Shown here piece by piece: positions 36,678 to 45,353 of a stretch of DNA of 63,848 nt. The notes below the pieces were generated by a model. That model had not been told where the DNA came from. It ran no database searches and saw only the letters and a program-made list of their open reading frames with translations. The DNA is from Micromonospora sp. CB01531 (lineage in GTDB: Bacteria; Actinomycetota; Actinomycetes; Mycobacteriales; Micromonosporaceae), in the NCBI RefSeq assembly GCF_001905095.1, contig NZ_LWLS01000085.1, forward strand, positions 1-63,848, in the 5' to 3' direction. Every line of letters starts with the position of its first letter. The stretch's first letter is position 1. A program made the position numbers and the translations under genes.

Positions 36678-37946
36678 ATGAGAAGTAGGCGGTTAGCCGC
36701 CACGGCTGGGGTCCTCTTGGCCGCGTCGGTCGCGTTGGCCGGTTGTGGCCGTGACTCGGGCGGCGGCCAGGAAGAGGCGAAGTCCGTCGGCGCAGGCAAG
36801 GCGAGCGGGGACATCACCGTCTGGGCGATGGGCACCGAAGGCGAGAAACTCGCCGAGTTCGCGAAGGAGTTCTCCACCGAGAACCCCGACGCCAAGGTCT
36901 CCGTGACGGCGGTGCCCTGGGACGCGGCGCACCAGAAGATCGCGAGCGCCATCGCCGCGAAGCAGACGCCGGACGTGTCGATGATCGGTACCACCTGGCA
37001 GGGCGAGTTCGCCAAGACCGGCGCGCTCGACCCGACCCCGTCGGATCTGATCAAGAAAGACGACTTCTTCCCCGGCGCATGGGACACCACGATCGTCGAC
37101 AACACCTCGTACGGCGTCCCGTGGTACGTCGAGACCCGGCTGATCTACTACCGCAAGGACCTGGCCGCCAAGGCCGGGTTCCCGGACGGCCCGAAGACGT
37201 GGGACGACCTCAAGGCCATGGCCAAGGGCATGAAGGACAAGGCCGGCGCCAAGTGGGGCCTCAACCTCCAGCCCGGCAAGACCGGCAGTTGGCAGTCGGT
37301 CCTGCCGTTCGCCTGGTCCAACGGCGCCGACGTGGCCAGCGCGGACAAGCTGAGCTTCGACACCCCGGAGATGACCGAGGCGCTCGCCTACTACCAGTCC
37401 TTCTTCAAGGAGGGCCTGTCCCCGACCGCGCTGCCGGACGGCTCGCTCGAGCCCGGCTTCGTCAAGGGTGAGATCGGCGCGTTCATCTCCGGCCCGTGGC
37501 ACATGGGCATCGTCGAGGAGCAGGGCGGCGCCGGCTTCAAGGACAAGTACGCGGTCGCGCAGATGCCGATGAAGAAGTCGTCGACCTCGTTCATCGGCGG
37601 CAGCAACCTCGCGGTCTTCAAGGACGCCAAGAACCGTGACGGCGGCTGGAAGTTCGTGCAGTGGCTGAGCAAGCCCGAGGTGCAGGTCAAGTGGTACCAG
37701 GCGGTCAAGGACCTGCCCGCCGTCCAATCGGCCTGGACCGACTCGACGCTTACCGGCGACACGTTCCTGACCGCGTTCGGCCAGCAGCTCAAGAGCGCCA
37801 AGGCGCCGCCGGCGATCACCACCTGGGAGCAGATCGCGGCCGCGTTCGACCTCGAGGTCGAGAAGCTGTGCAAGCAGAACACCGACCCGGCCGCGACCGC
37901 CAAGGCGATCCAGCAGCAGGCGAGCGCCATCGGGACCGGGAGCTGA
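36678..37946 (+). CDS. Sugar-binding lipoprotein of CUT1-type ABC importer
   Basis: A 422-residue family-1 solute-binding protein. GGAGG precedes ATG 36678, and a lipoprotein signal ends in ALAGCG. The mature part starts with GDITVWAMGTEGEKLAEFAK and has TPDVSMIGTTWQGEFAKTGA and GEIGAFISGPWHMGIVEE, all typical of maltose/oligosaccharide-binding proteins. It catches the oligosaccharide outside and hands it to the two permeases downstream. 43 bases after the LacI gene, so in the same operon. Confidence 0.9.
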   Translation: MRSRRLAATAGVLLAASVALAGCGRDSGGGQEEAKSVGAGKASGDITVWAMGTEGEKLAEFAKEFSTENPDAKVSVTAVPWDAAHQKIASAIAAKQTPDVSMIGTTWQGEFAKTGALDPTPSDLIKKDDFFPGAWDTTIVDNTSYGVPWYVETRLIYYRKDLAAKAGFPDGPKTWDDLKAMAKGMKDKAGAKWGLNLQPGKTGSWQSVLPFAWSNGADVASADKLSFDTPEMTEALAYYQSFFKEGLSPTALPDGSLEPGFVKGEIGAFISGPWHMGIVEEQGGAGFKDKYAVAQMPMKKSSTSFIGGSNLAVFKDAKNRDGGWKFVQWLSKPEVQVKWYQAVKDLPAVQSAWTDSTLTGDTFLTAFGQQLKSAKAPPAITTWEQIAAAFDLEVEKLCKQNTDPAATAKAIQQQASAIGTGS

Positions 37947-37947
37947 C

Positions 37948-38910
37948 ATGACCAGCGCCCCCGGGGCGACGGCACCGGCGCGACCGGCCGAGGCGACCAG
38001 CCCCGGCCGGCCCGCCGGGTCGGTCCGGCGACGTCAACGTCTGCGGCGGGCGCTGACCGGCTGGGCCTTCTCCGCGCCCTTCACCGTGCTGTTCGCAGTG
38101 TTCATGGCGCTGCCGGTGGTGGCGTCGCTGGTCATGAGCTTCACCGACCTGCGCTCCACCGACCTACGCAACCCGCTCGCCGTCAACGCCGTCGGCCTCG
38201 ACAACTACACCCGCCTGTTCTCCGACGACCTGTTCCTGCGGTCGTCGGTCAACACCCTGGCCTTCGTCGTCGTCGGGGTGCCGCTGACCATGGTGCTGGC
38301 GCTGGCCGCAGCGACGGCGCTCAACTCCGGGCTCGTACGCTTCCGCGCGCTGTTCCGGGTCGGTTTCTACCTACCGGTCGTGACCAGCATCGTGGCGATC
38401 GCGGTGGTCTGGCGCTTCCTGCTCGACCCCGAGATCGGGCTGGTCAACAACCTGCTGCGACTGGTCGGGATCGACGGGCCGAGCTGGCTGTTCGACACCA
38501 GGCTCGCGCTGCCGTCGCTGATCGTCATGGCGGCATGGCGCAACTTCGGCTTCCTGATGGTGATCTTCCTGGCCGGACTTCAGGCGGTGCCGGCCGACCT
38601 CTACGAGGCGGCGACGCTCGACGGCGCGACGCGGTGGCAGCAGTTCCGCAACGTCACCCTGCCGATGCTGCGGCCGACGCTGCTCTTCGGCGGAGTGGTC
38701 ACCGGCATCGGCTACCTCCAACTCTTCGAGGAACCGTTCGTCATGACGCAGGGCGGCCCGCTCTCCTCGACGCTGTCGGTGTCATTCCACATCTACAACC
38801 AGTTCGGCTTCGGCAACTACGGCTACGCGGCCGCCGCCAGCTACGTGCTCTTCCTGGCGATCGTGGCGCTGTCGGTCGTGCAGTTCCGCCTGCTCGGGGA
38901 GAGGAACTGA
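37948..38910 (+). CDS. CUT1 ABC importer permease, MalF/UgpA type
   Basis: A 320-residue permease with six membrane segments after a 35-residue disordered cytoplasmic N-terminus. The EAA loop YEAATLDGATRWQQFRNVTLP contacts the ATPase. It starts one base after the binding-protein stop. Together with the next permease it forms the channel of the importer. No ATPase gene is present, as usual for actinobacterial CUT1 systems that borrow the shared MsiK-type ATPase encoded elsewhere. Confidence 0.9.
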   Translation: MTSAPGATAPARPAEATSPGRPAGSVRRRQRLRRALTGWAFSAPFTVLFAVFMALPVVASLVMSFTDLRSTDLRNPLAVNAVGLDNYTRLFSDDLFLRSSVNTLAFVVVGVPLTMVLALAAATALNSGLVRFRALFRVGFYLPVVTSIVAIAVVWRFLLDPEIGLVNNLLRLVGIDGPSWLFDTRLALPSLIVMAAWRNFGFLMVIFLAGLQAVPADLYEAATLDGATRWQQFRNVTLPMLRPTLLFGGVVTGIGYLQLFEEPFVMTQGGPLSSTLSVSFHIYNQFGFGNYGYAAAASYVLFLAIVALSVVQFRLLGERN

Positions 38911-38912
38911 CA

Positions 38913-39761
38913 ATGGTCGCAAAGGACACCGCCTTGCGTACCCGTGACCGGGTCGCCAAGACCGTGCTCTACGTCGTCCTGGTCCTCGGGTTGCTCGCCG
39001 TGGCCGGACCGTTCGTCTGGATGGCGCTGGCGTCGCTCAAGCCGGAACGGGAGATCCGCCAGGTGCCGCCGACCTGGTGGCCCGAGACGTTCACGCTCGA
39101 CAACTTCCGCGAGCTGTTCTCCCGGCTGGACTTCCCGCTCTACTTCCTCAACTCGGCCCTGGTCGCGGCCCTGGTCACGATCGGTAACCTGCTGTTCTGC
39201 TCGCTCGTCGGGTACGCGCTGGCCAAACTGCGGTACCCCGGCAAGCGAGTGCTCTTCCTGGCCGTGCTCGGCATGCTCATGGTGCCTGGCATGGTGACCT
39301 TCGTCCCGCAGTTCGTGCTGGTCAGCAACATGGGCCTGACCAACACGTACGCCGGCCTGATCCTGCCGTTCCTCGTCGGACCGTTCGGCGTGTTCCTCAT
39401 GCGGCAGTTTCTCCAGTCGATCCCCGACGACCTCATCGAGGCGGCCCGGGTCGACGGCGCCGGCGAGTACCGGATCTTCTGGCGGGTGGTGCTTCCGCTG
39501 TGCCGGCCGGCACTGGCCACCCTCGGGATCCTCACGTTCCTCGGTTCCTGGAACAACTTCCTGTGGCCCCTCGTGGTCGCCACCACGGAGGACAAGTACA
39601 CGTTGCCGGTCGCCCTCGCGCTCTACAGCGTCGGCCAGAACCGCACCGACTACGGTCTGCTTCTCTCGGGAGCGGTCGTCGTCGTGCTTCCGGTGCTCAT
39701 CGTGTTCCTGTTCCTCCAGCGGCATTTCCTGCGCGGCATCGCGACCACTGGAATCAAATAA
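38913..39761 (+). CDS. CUT1 ABC importer permease, MalG type
   Basis: A 282-residue permease starting at ATG 38913, two bases after the previous stop. Six membrane segments are visible (TVLYVVLVLGLLAVAGPFVW, VLFLAVLGMLMVPGM and others), and the EAA loop IEAARVDGAGEYRIFWRVVL is intact. It ends in the family-typical RGIATTGIK. Partner of the MalF-type permease in the same oligosaccharide importer. Confidence 0.9.
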   Translation: MVAKDTALRTRDRVAKTVLYVVLVLGLLAVAGPFVWMALASLKPEREIRQVPPTWWPETFTLDNFRELFSRLDFPLYFLNSALVAALVTIGNLLFCSLVGYALAKLRYPGKRVLFLAVLGMLMVPGMVTFVPQFVLVSNMGLTNTYAGLILPFLVGPFGVFLMRQFLQSIPDDLIEAARVDGAGEYRIFWRVVLPLCRPALATLGILTFLGSWNNFLWPLVVATTEDKYTLPVALALYSVGQNRTDYGLLLSGAVVVVLPVLIVFLFLQRHFLRGIATTGIK

Positions 39762-39790
39762 TCCATCCCCGGAACGAGACAAGGAGATCC

Positions 39791-41335
39791 ATGCGACGCC
39801 TTTTCGCACCGCTCCTCGCGCTGGCGCTCGTGCTGGCAGGCGGCTCGGCCGCTGTCGCGGCACCCGACGAGCGCGGCGCCGACCGGGCCCTGCTCGGCTA
39901 TGCCAAGGACACATGGCGGTCGATGGTCGCCATGACCGATCCCGGCACCGGCCTGGTCGCCGACAACATCACCGGTGACCTGGCCGCGGGCAACCGCGCC
40001 ACCTACACGTCCCCCACCAACATCGGCGGCTACATGTGGTCCGCGGTGGTCGCCCGCGAGCTCGGCATCATCTCCAAGGCGGAAGCCCGCGACCGGATCG
40101 CCAAGACCCTCGACACGCTCGCCGGGCTCAAGCACCACACCACGTCGGGCATGTACTACAACTGGTACGACCCGCGGGACGGCTCGGTCGTCACGGTCTG
40201 GCCCGACAACGGCAGCACCGTCTACCCATTCCTGTCCAGCGTGGACAACGGCTGGCTCGCGGCCGCGCTCAACGTGGTCAAGGGCGCCGTACCGGAGCTG
40301 CGTGGCAAGGCCGACGCGATCCTGCGGAAGATGAACTTCGGCTTCTACTACAACCCGGCGGCGGCCACCCCGTTCGGGGCCAGCGGCCTGATCGCCGGCG
40401 GCTTCTGGGACGCGCCACCCCCGGGATGCTCGCGGCAGCGCGACGGCGTCTGGTTCACCTGCAACCACTACGACATCACAGTCACCGAACCGCGCATCGC
40501 GACCTACCTGGGCATCGCCATGGGTCAGATCCCACCAAAGGCCTACTACAACACGATGCGCACCCTGCCGGCCACCTGCGACTGGAGCTGGCACGAGATG
40601 CAGCCGGTCGGCTTCAACACCACCTACGCGGGCGTTCCGGTGTACGAGGGCGCGTACCAGTACCGCGGCATCCAGTTCGTACCCAGCTGGGGCGGCGACA
40701 TGTTCGAGGCGCTGATGCCCGACCTGTTCGTGCCCGAAGCAAGGTGGGCACCCAACAGCTGGGGCCGCAACCACCCCGCGACGGTCGCCGGCCAGATCGA
40801 GCACGGAATGAATGACGCCGGGTACGGCTACTGGGGCTTCTCCCCAGCCAGCGACCCGGCCGGCGGTTACATGGCCTGGGGTGTCGACGCGATGGGCATG
40901 GACACCGACGGCTACCCGTCCGACATGGAGCGCTCGAAGTACGACGCGGGGTTCGGCGACTGCCGCCCGGCCGGCCCGGACCCCGACTACGGCGACGGCG
41001 TGGTGACCCCGCACGCGGCGTTCCTCGCTCTCCCGTACGCCAAGGGAGCGGTCGTCGACAACCTCGCCCGGCTCAAGGCCAACTTCGACTCGTACGGCCC
41101 CGGCGGCTTCTACGACGCGATCGCGGTCGGCAGCGGCACCGTGGCCAAGCGCCACCTCTCGCTCGACCAGGCCATGATCATGGGGGCGCTCGGCAACGAG
41201 CTCGCCGACGACCTCGTCCGCCGCGCGTTCGTCTCGCCGCAGTTCGAAGGCCGGATCCGTCCACTGATCGCACAGGAGACGTTCAACGTTCCGGCCAACC
41301 AGAACCTTCCGCAGCTGCGCGGGGCCGCTTCATGA
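39791..41335 (+). CDS. Secreted glucoamylase/DUF3131-type protein
   Basis: A 514-residue protein; AAGGAG lies four bases before ATG 39791. The signal peptide MRRLFAPLLALALVLAGGSA ends at VAAPDE. The (alpha/alpha)6-barrel family is shown by SPTNIGGYMWSAVVARELGI, FLSSVDNGWLAAALNVVKGA and PDLFVPEARWAPNSWGRNHP, found in DUF3131 proteins and in GH144-like beta-1,2-glucanases annotated as glucoamylase family. As last gene of the importer operon it likely makes the oligosaccharide that the importer takes up. The linkage cleaved is unknown. Confidence 0.7.
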   Translation: MRRLFAPLLALALVLAGGSAAVAAPDERGADRALLGYAKDTWRSMVAMTDPGTGLVADNITGDLAAGNRATYTSPTNIGGYMWSAVVARELGIISKAEARDRIAKTLDTLAGLKHHTTSGMYYNWYDPRDGSVVTVWPDNGSTVYPFLSSVDNGWLAAALNVVKGAVPELRGKADAILRKMNFGFYYNPAAATPFGASGLIAGGFWDAPPPGCSRQRDGVWFTCNHYDITVTEPRIATYLGIAMGQIPPKAYYNTMRTLPATCDWSWHEMQPVGFNTTYAGVPVYEGAYQYRGIQFVPSWGGDMFEALMPDLFVPEARWAPNSWGRNHPATVAGQIEHGMNDAGYGYWGFSPASDPAGGYMAWGVDAMGMDTDGYPSDMERSKYDAGFGDCRPAGPDPDYGDGVVTPHAAFLALPYAKGAVVDNLARLKANFDSYGPGGFYDAIAVGSGTVAKRHLSLDQAMIMGALGNELADDLVRRAFVSPQFEGRIRPLIAQETFNVPANQNLPQLRGAAS

Positions 41336-41438
41336 CGGCGAGTGACATCGCGGCACAGGTGTAGGCACCTGTCCAACCCGTGGATCGTGCCAAGGGTCGT
41401 GCGTCGTTCGGTTAGCAAATGCCCTGGTCACGTTTGAT

Positions 41439-41483
41439 CCGGGAAGTAGGCCCTCAGCCGATGGCTGAGGGCCTACTTCCCGG
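41439..41483. terminator. Perfect 21-bp hairpin, bidirectional terminator
   Basis: An uninterrupted 21-bp inverted repeat (41439-41459 against 41463-41483) with a 3-base GAT loop. It lies between the convergent ends of the glucoamylase-type gene and the GH39 gene, so it probably stops transcription from both sides. No T-run follows. Confidence 0.8.
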
Positions 41484-41490
41484 GCCCGCC

Positions 41491-43344
41491 TCAGGCCCCG
41501 AAGACCTCGACCAGCACCGCCCCAGGCTGCGGCAGGTCCAGCTCGATCACCGCGGCCCCGGCCTCGGCGGCCGGCTGCACCTTCTCCACCGGGAGCTGGT
41601 CAGCGGCGCCTAGCGCGGCCCACTGCTCGTCGGTCGGCCAGTCGGCGACGCCCAACCGGTCCGCGAGGGTGGTGATGTCACCGTGCTCCCAGTCGAGCCG
41701 GGAGACCACGGCGGGCCGGCCGGCAGCGCCGTCGATGACCAGCCGGATCCGCCGGGCCAGCGCCGGATCACCATCCCGCTTGTCCTGGTCGAGGGTGGCC
41801 ACCCAGACCAGGATCGCGAGGCTGCCATCGGCGCGCCGGCTGGCCCAGGTCTGCACCAGGCCGTCGGCGCCGTCGCCGGTGGCCCGTACCGGCAGCTCGG
41901 TCTCGCCGAGCTGGGCGAGCATGTGCAGGGCGTGGTAGCGCGGCTTGGCGATGCCGCCGACGGTGAGCAGACCGAACCCGCCGTGCAGCAGCCTCGGCGG
42001 CCGGCCGAGTTCCTCGAAGTGATCGCTGGCTACCCAGTAGGACAGCGCGTCGACCCGGCCGGCGGCCGACCGCATGCCGGTGAGCAGGAAGGTGGCGGCC
42101 GAGGTGCCGTCGTTGACCGGGTGGAAGTGGGTGGGGGTGACGCCCCACTCGGTCCACAGGATCCGCGCGTCGGGGAAGCCGAGCCGGGCCAGGGTGGGCC
42201 GCAGGTCCAGCGGCGGGCTGCCGTACGTGTGGGTGGATACGAAGTCCACCGGCGTCCCGGACCGGGCGGCGTGCTCCAGCAACGCGTCCACCCAACCGGC
42301 GGCGGCCGACGAGGGGCCGCCCACCGGGATCCGCGGGTCGACGTCCTTGACCGCGCGGGCGGTCACGTCGTACAGCCGCATCCATTCTTCGCGGCTGCCG
42401 GACCAGAAGACCTCCAGGTTGGCCTCGTTCCACACCTCGAAGTCCCAACCGAGCACCTGCTCGCCGTACCGGTCCAGCAGGTGGGCCACCAGCGCCCGAA
42501 CCAGCCCGGACCACCGGTCCCAGTCGCGCGGCGGGGAGATGATGCCGCGGTATTCGAAGACCGTGCGGTCCGGGTCGCTGGCCAGGTCGCGGGGCATGAA
42601 CCCGATCTCCACCACCGGCGACATGCCGATGCCCAGCAGCAGGTCATAGACCTGGTCCACCCGGCTGAAGTCGTACACCGGCTCGCCGTCGACCTCGCGG
42701 TAGACACCGAGGTCGTCGTGCAGGATCGAGTGCGCCCGCACGGTGTTCACGCCGATCTCGTCGCGTACCCGGCGGAGCGCGGCCAGCAGTTCGGCCCCGA
42801 TCTCCCGGCCGCCGGAGCGGTCCCGGCAGAGCAGTTGGGACAGCCGCTCGCTGCCGATCATCGGCTGCCAGGGCCGGTGCAGGGTCGTGCCCGCGGCGCC
42901 CGCGTCGAGGTGCAGCGTCACGGTGGGCGGTTCACCGCCGGCAGGTAGGGCGGCCGCCGGGACCGGGCCGCTCAGCGCGCCGGTCACGGTCACCTCAGGT
43001 ACAGCGGCCACCGCATACGCGTACCGCTCGCCCGGGGTGCCGGTGGTGTCGACGTACCAGGTGTCCGGCACGGAGAGCACGTCTCCGCCGAGGTGGTCCA
43101 CCGGGGTGAACGGCCCGGACACCCGGTCGCCGTCCAGCGGTGCACGGTGCACCAGGTAGCCGACCGCGCCGTCGACGGGCTGCCAGGAGAGGCGGACGTG
43201 TCCGTGGCCCGGGGTGGCGGTGAGCCCGGCAGGCGGGGGCAGGTCGGGTAGCGCGGCCGTGCCGCCTTCGTCGCTGCGGCGCGCTATGCGGGCTTCCCAA
43301 TCGGTCCGGGCGTCGGACGGCCGGGTTCCGCTGGCGTTCGTCAC
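41491..43344 (-). CDS. GH39 glycoside hydrolase with N-terminal Fn3-like domain
   Basis: A 617-residue enzyme; AGGAGG lies six bases before GTG 43344. No signal peptide, so probably cytoplasmic. Residues about 35-120 form a fibronectin-III-like domain (ATPGHGHVRLSWQPVDGAVG). The GH39 barrel follows, with acid/base Glu307 in DFEVWNEANLEVFW and nucleophile Glu399 in ILWTEWG. Family members are beta-xylosidases, iduronidases and beta-galactosidases. With GH35 it should degrade the imported oligosaccharide. An operator with the same AACCGGTT core lies 43 bases upstream. Confidence 0.85.
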   Translation of the reverse strand: MTNASGTRPSDARTDWEARIARRSDEGGTAALPDLPPPAGLTATPGHGHVRLSWQPVDGAVGYLVHRAPLDGDRVSGPFTPVDHLGGDVLSVPDTWYVDTTGTPGERYAYAVAAVPEVTVTGALSGPVPAAALPAGGEPPTVTLHLDAGAAGTTLHRPWQPMIGSERLSQLLCRDRSGGREIGAELLAALRRVRDEIGVNTVRAHSILHDDLGVYREVDGEPVYDFSRVDQVYDLLLGIGMSPVVEIGFMPRDLASDPDRTVFEYRGIISPPRDWDRWSGLVRALVAHLLDRYGEQVLGWDFEVWNEANLEVFWSGSREEWMRLYDVTARAVKDVDPRIPVGGPSSAAAGWVDALLEHAARSGTPVDFVSTHTYGSPPLDLRPTLARLGFPDARILWTEWGVTPTHFHPVNDGTSAATFLLTGMRSAAGRVDALSYWVASDHFEELGRPPRLLHGGFGLLTVGGIAKPRYHALHMLAQLGETELPVRATGDGADGLVQTWASRRADGSLAILVWVATLDQDKRDGDPALARRIRLVIDGAAGRPAVVSRLDWEHGDITTLADRLGVADWPTDEQWAALGAADQLPVEKVQPAAEAGAAVIELDLPQPGAVLVEVFGA

Positions 43345-43647
43345 CGGGTGCCTCCTGGCGGTCGTGGTTGATCCGGTTTCGAGGACTGTAACCGGTTACC
43401 GTCGCTTGCGCGATCCCGACGACGTACCGCGGCGGCGACCGTGCCGCCAACAGCGCCCTGCACATGGCCGTCATCTCCCGACTGCGCGTCAACGACCACA
43501 CTCACCGGGCAACCCGCGGCGCTGGAAGCAGCCTCCCGCCTCCCCGCCAGCTCCTTGATCGCCTAGTGGTGTGACCGGGATGGTTCACCGTGATCGGAAG
43601 GCGGCTCGCGGGACGAGCGCACGCGAAACGGCTGGTATTACTGGGGC
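43345..43647. promoter_or_regulatory. Divergent intergenic region GH39 / NTF2-like gene
   Basis: 303 bases. Apart from the LacI-type operator at 43387-43400 and a half-site-like CCGGTTTC near 43372, I see no gene or hairpin in it. Confidence 0.4.
43387..43400. promoter_or_regulatory. LacI-type operator (AACCGGTT core)
   Basis: TGTAACCGGTTACC contains the perfect palindrome GTAACCGGTTAC and fits TGNAANCGNTTNCA in 13 of 14 positions. It shares its core with the site at 35558-35571, which suggests the same LacI regulator controls GH39. Confidence 0.65.
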
Positions 43648-44025
43648 ATGCAGGAAGAGATTGCACGCTCCGCGATCGACACGTTCATCTCCGCGTTCAA
43701 CGCCTCGGACGACAGCTATGTGACTGCCCTGCTCTCCCAGGCTCTGACCTCAGACGTGGTTTTCTGGGGGCCGTTGGGTCGCAGCGAAGGAATCGCGGCG
43801 GTCGAGCGGTTCGTGCTGGACATCCGGCGCCACCCGGCGGGGACCGGCACGATGGTGCGCTGCTCGGCGGTGGACATGCCTGACGAGTGGGCCCGGTACC
43901 AGTGGGTCTTTACCACGCCGGATGGAGGTCCCCGCCTGGCGGGAACGGACGTCGTCCATCTGCGGCGGAGCCTCATCGACCAGTTCATCGTCTTTGCGGG
44001 GGAGATCGAACCGTCCGCCTCCTGA
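43648..44025 (+). CDS. NTF2-like (SnoaL-type) protein
   Basis: A 125-residue cone-shaped NTF2-like protein: EIARSAIDTFISAFNASDDS, then LTSDVVFWGPLGRSEGIAAV, WARYQWVFTTPDGG and GTDVVHLRRSLIDQFIVFAG. The fold is used by polyketide cyclases, ketosteroid isomerases and many proteins without known activity. Nothing in the neighbourhood points to a substrate. Intact and of normal length. It ends 73 bases before the IS630 transposase. Confidence 0.8.
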   Translation: MQEEIARSAIDTFISAFNASDDSYVTALLSQALTSDVVFWGPLGRSEGIAAVERFVLDIRRHPAGTGTMVRCSAVDMPDEWARYQWVFTTPDGGPRLAGTDVVHLRRSLIDQFIVFAGEIEPSAS

Positions 44026-44097
44026 GTCATCCTTCTGTCGCTGTCCTTCTCCTGAACTTGCCCCCTTCGGCGCTCGGGGGCTGCGGTTCGCGGTTGG

Positions 44098-45276
44098 TCA
44101 GGCTGCGGTGTTGAGGGGGCGTCCGCCCCAGCGGATGCCCTTCTCGCTGCGGACGCGGGCGCGTTCCTTGCGTTGGGCGGTGAGTACGTCGGGGTGGCGG
44201 GCGTTGGTATTGCGGCAGCGCAGGTAGCGGTGCAGTGCCTGGGTTTGCGCGGGGTGGCTGCGGTGGTGGGAGTTGGCCAGGGTGAACTGCCGCAGCGGGC
44301 CGAAGTGGGCCTCGATCGGATTGGCCCAGGAAGCGTAGGTCGGGGTGAAGCACAGCTCGACCTTGTTCCTCTTCGCCCAGCGGCGGATGTCCGCGCCGGT
44401 GTGGGCGGAGAGGTTGTCCAGGATGATGTAGATCGGGGCGCCGTCGAGTCGGGCGGCGCGGATCGACTTGAGCGCGGCCAGGGTGTTGGCGGTGCCCTTG
44501 CGACGTCGGTTGACGCCCCACAGGCGGTCGTCGCCCACGGAGTAGCAGCCGTGGAAGTAGGTGACGCCATGGGTGCGGCGGTAGGTCGCCGGCAGCCGGT
44601 TTGGCTTGCCCTGTTTCGCCCAGCAGGAGCCCGCGGTGGGCCGGATCCCCAGAGGCCCGAACTCGTCGAAGGCGAAGACCCGGTCCGGGAAGCGGTCCAG
44701 CACCTGCTCAATCCGGTCGAGCTTGGCGTCGCGATCAGGGTCGGGCGACTCCTTCCAAGTCTTGGTGCGCTGGAAGGTGATGCCGCGGCGCCGGAGCAGG
44801 CACCGTAAGGCTTCACGGCCGATGCGGATGACGCGGCCGTGCACTTTCCGCAGGTAAGCGGCGAGTTTGCGGATCGACCAGCGGGTGAAGGGTTGGCCGA
44901 GCCTGGTGGGGCCAGTGGTGGCCGTCCGGATGACGAAGTCCTCGTCCTCACGACTGAGTAGGCGGGGACGGCCTCCCGCCCGCTGAGGGGCCAAGCAGGC
45001 CAGGCCGATCTCGTTGAAGCGGTGGATCACATCGTGCACGGTGTCCTCGTCGGCTTGGACCAGCGGGGCGATCACCGGCACCCGGTTCCCGCCCGCCGAG
45101 GCGAGCAGCATCATCGCGCGCCGGTAGCGCACCGAACTCGTGCTGCCCCTGCGCATGATCTGCTGCAGCTTCTGCCCCTCCTGGTCGGTCAGTCTGCGTA
45201 CACGGGCAGGCCCGGCCACCGGGCCTCCAGCGATCGGATCGGACGTCGCCGCACATCCAACCGCCACGACCGCCAA
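44098..45276 (-). CDS. IS630-family transposase
   Basis: A 392-residue transposase, although translation may start at the internal VRRLTDQEGQKLQQIMRRGS. N-terminal HTH part includes TVHDVIHRFNEIGLACLAPQ and GRPRLL; the DDE part shows FAFDEFGPLGI (first Asp), IYIILDNLSAHTGADI (second Asp) and TPTYASWANPIEAHF (Glu). All three catalytic residues are in place, so the enzyme could be active. Terminal inverted repeats and the TA target duplication could not be fixed by eye; short CTGTCC-like ends near 44039 and 45340 are only suggestive. Confidence 0.85.
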   Translation of the reverse strand: MAVVAVGCAATSDPIAGGPVAGPARVRRLTDQEGQKLQQIMRRGSTSSVRYRRAMMLLASAGGNRVPVIAPLVQADEDTVHDVIHRFNEIGLACLAPQRAGGRPRLLSREDEDFVIRTATTGPTRLGQPFTRWSIRKLAAYLRKVHGRVIRIGREALRCLLRRRGITFQRTKTWKESPDPDRDAKLDRIEQVLDRFPDRVFAFDEFGPLGIRPTAGSCWAKQGKPNRLPATYRRTHGVTYFHGCYSVGDDRLWGVNRRRKGTANTLAALKSIRAARLDGAPIYIILDNLSAHTGADIRRWAKRNKVELCFTPTYASWANPIEAHFGPLRQFTLANSHHRSHPAQTQALHRYLRCRNTNARHPDVLTAQRKERARVRSEKGIRWGGRPLNTAA

Positions 45277-45353
45277 CCCGGTGAACGTATGCGGTCACAG
45301 CACTGGACAACCGACGGCGGCGCTGACCCCGCAGGGACAGCGGCGCCGTCGGG

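Noticed and set aside
44026..45353. Exact ends of the IS630 element
   Set aside because: Short CTGTCC-like sequences occur on both sides, but no convincing long inverted repeats or TA duplication could be matched by eye.
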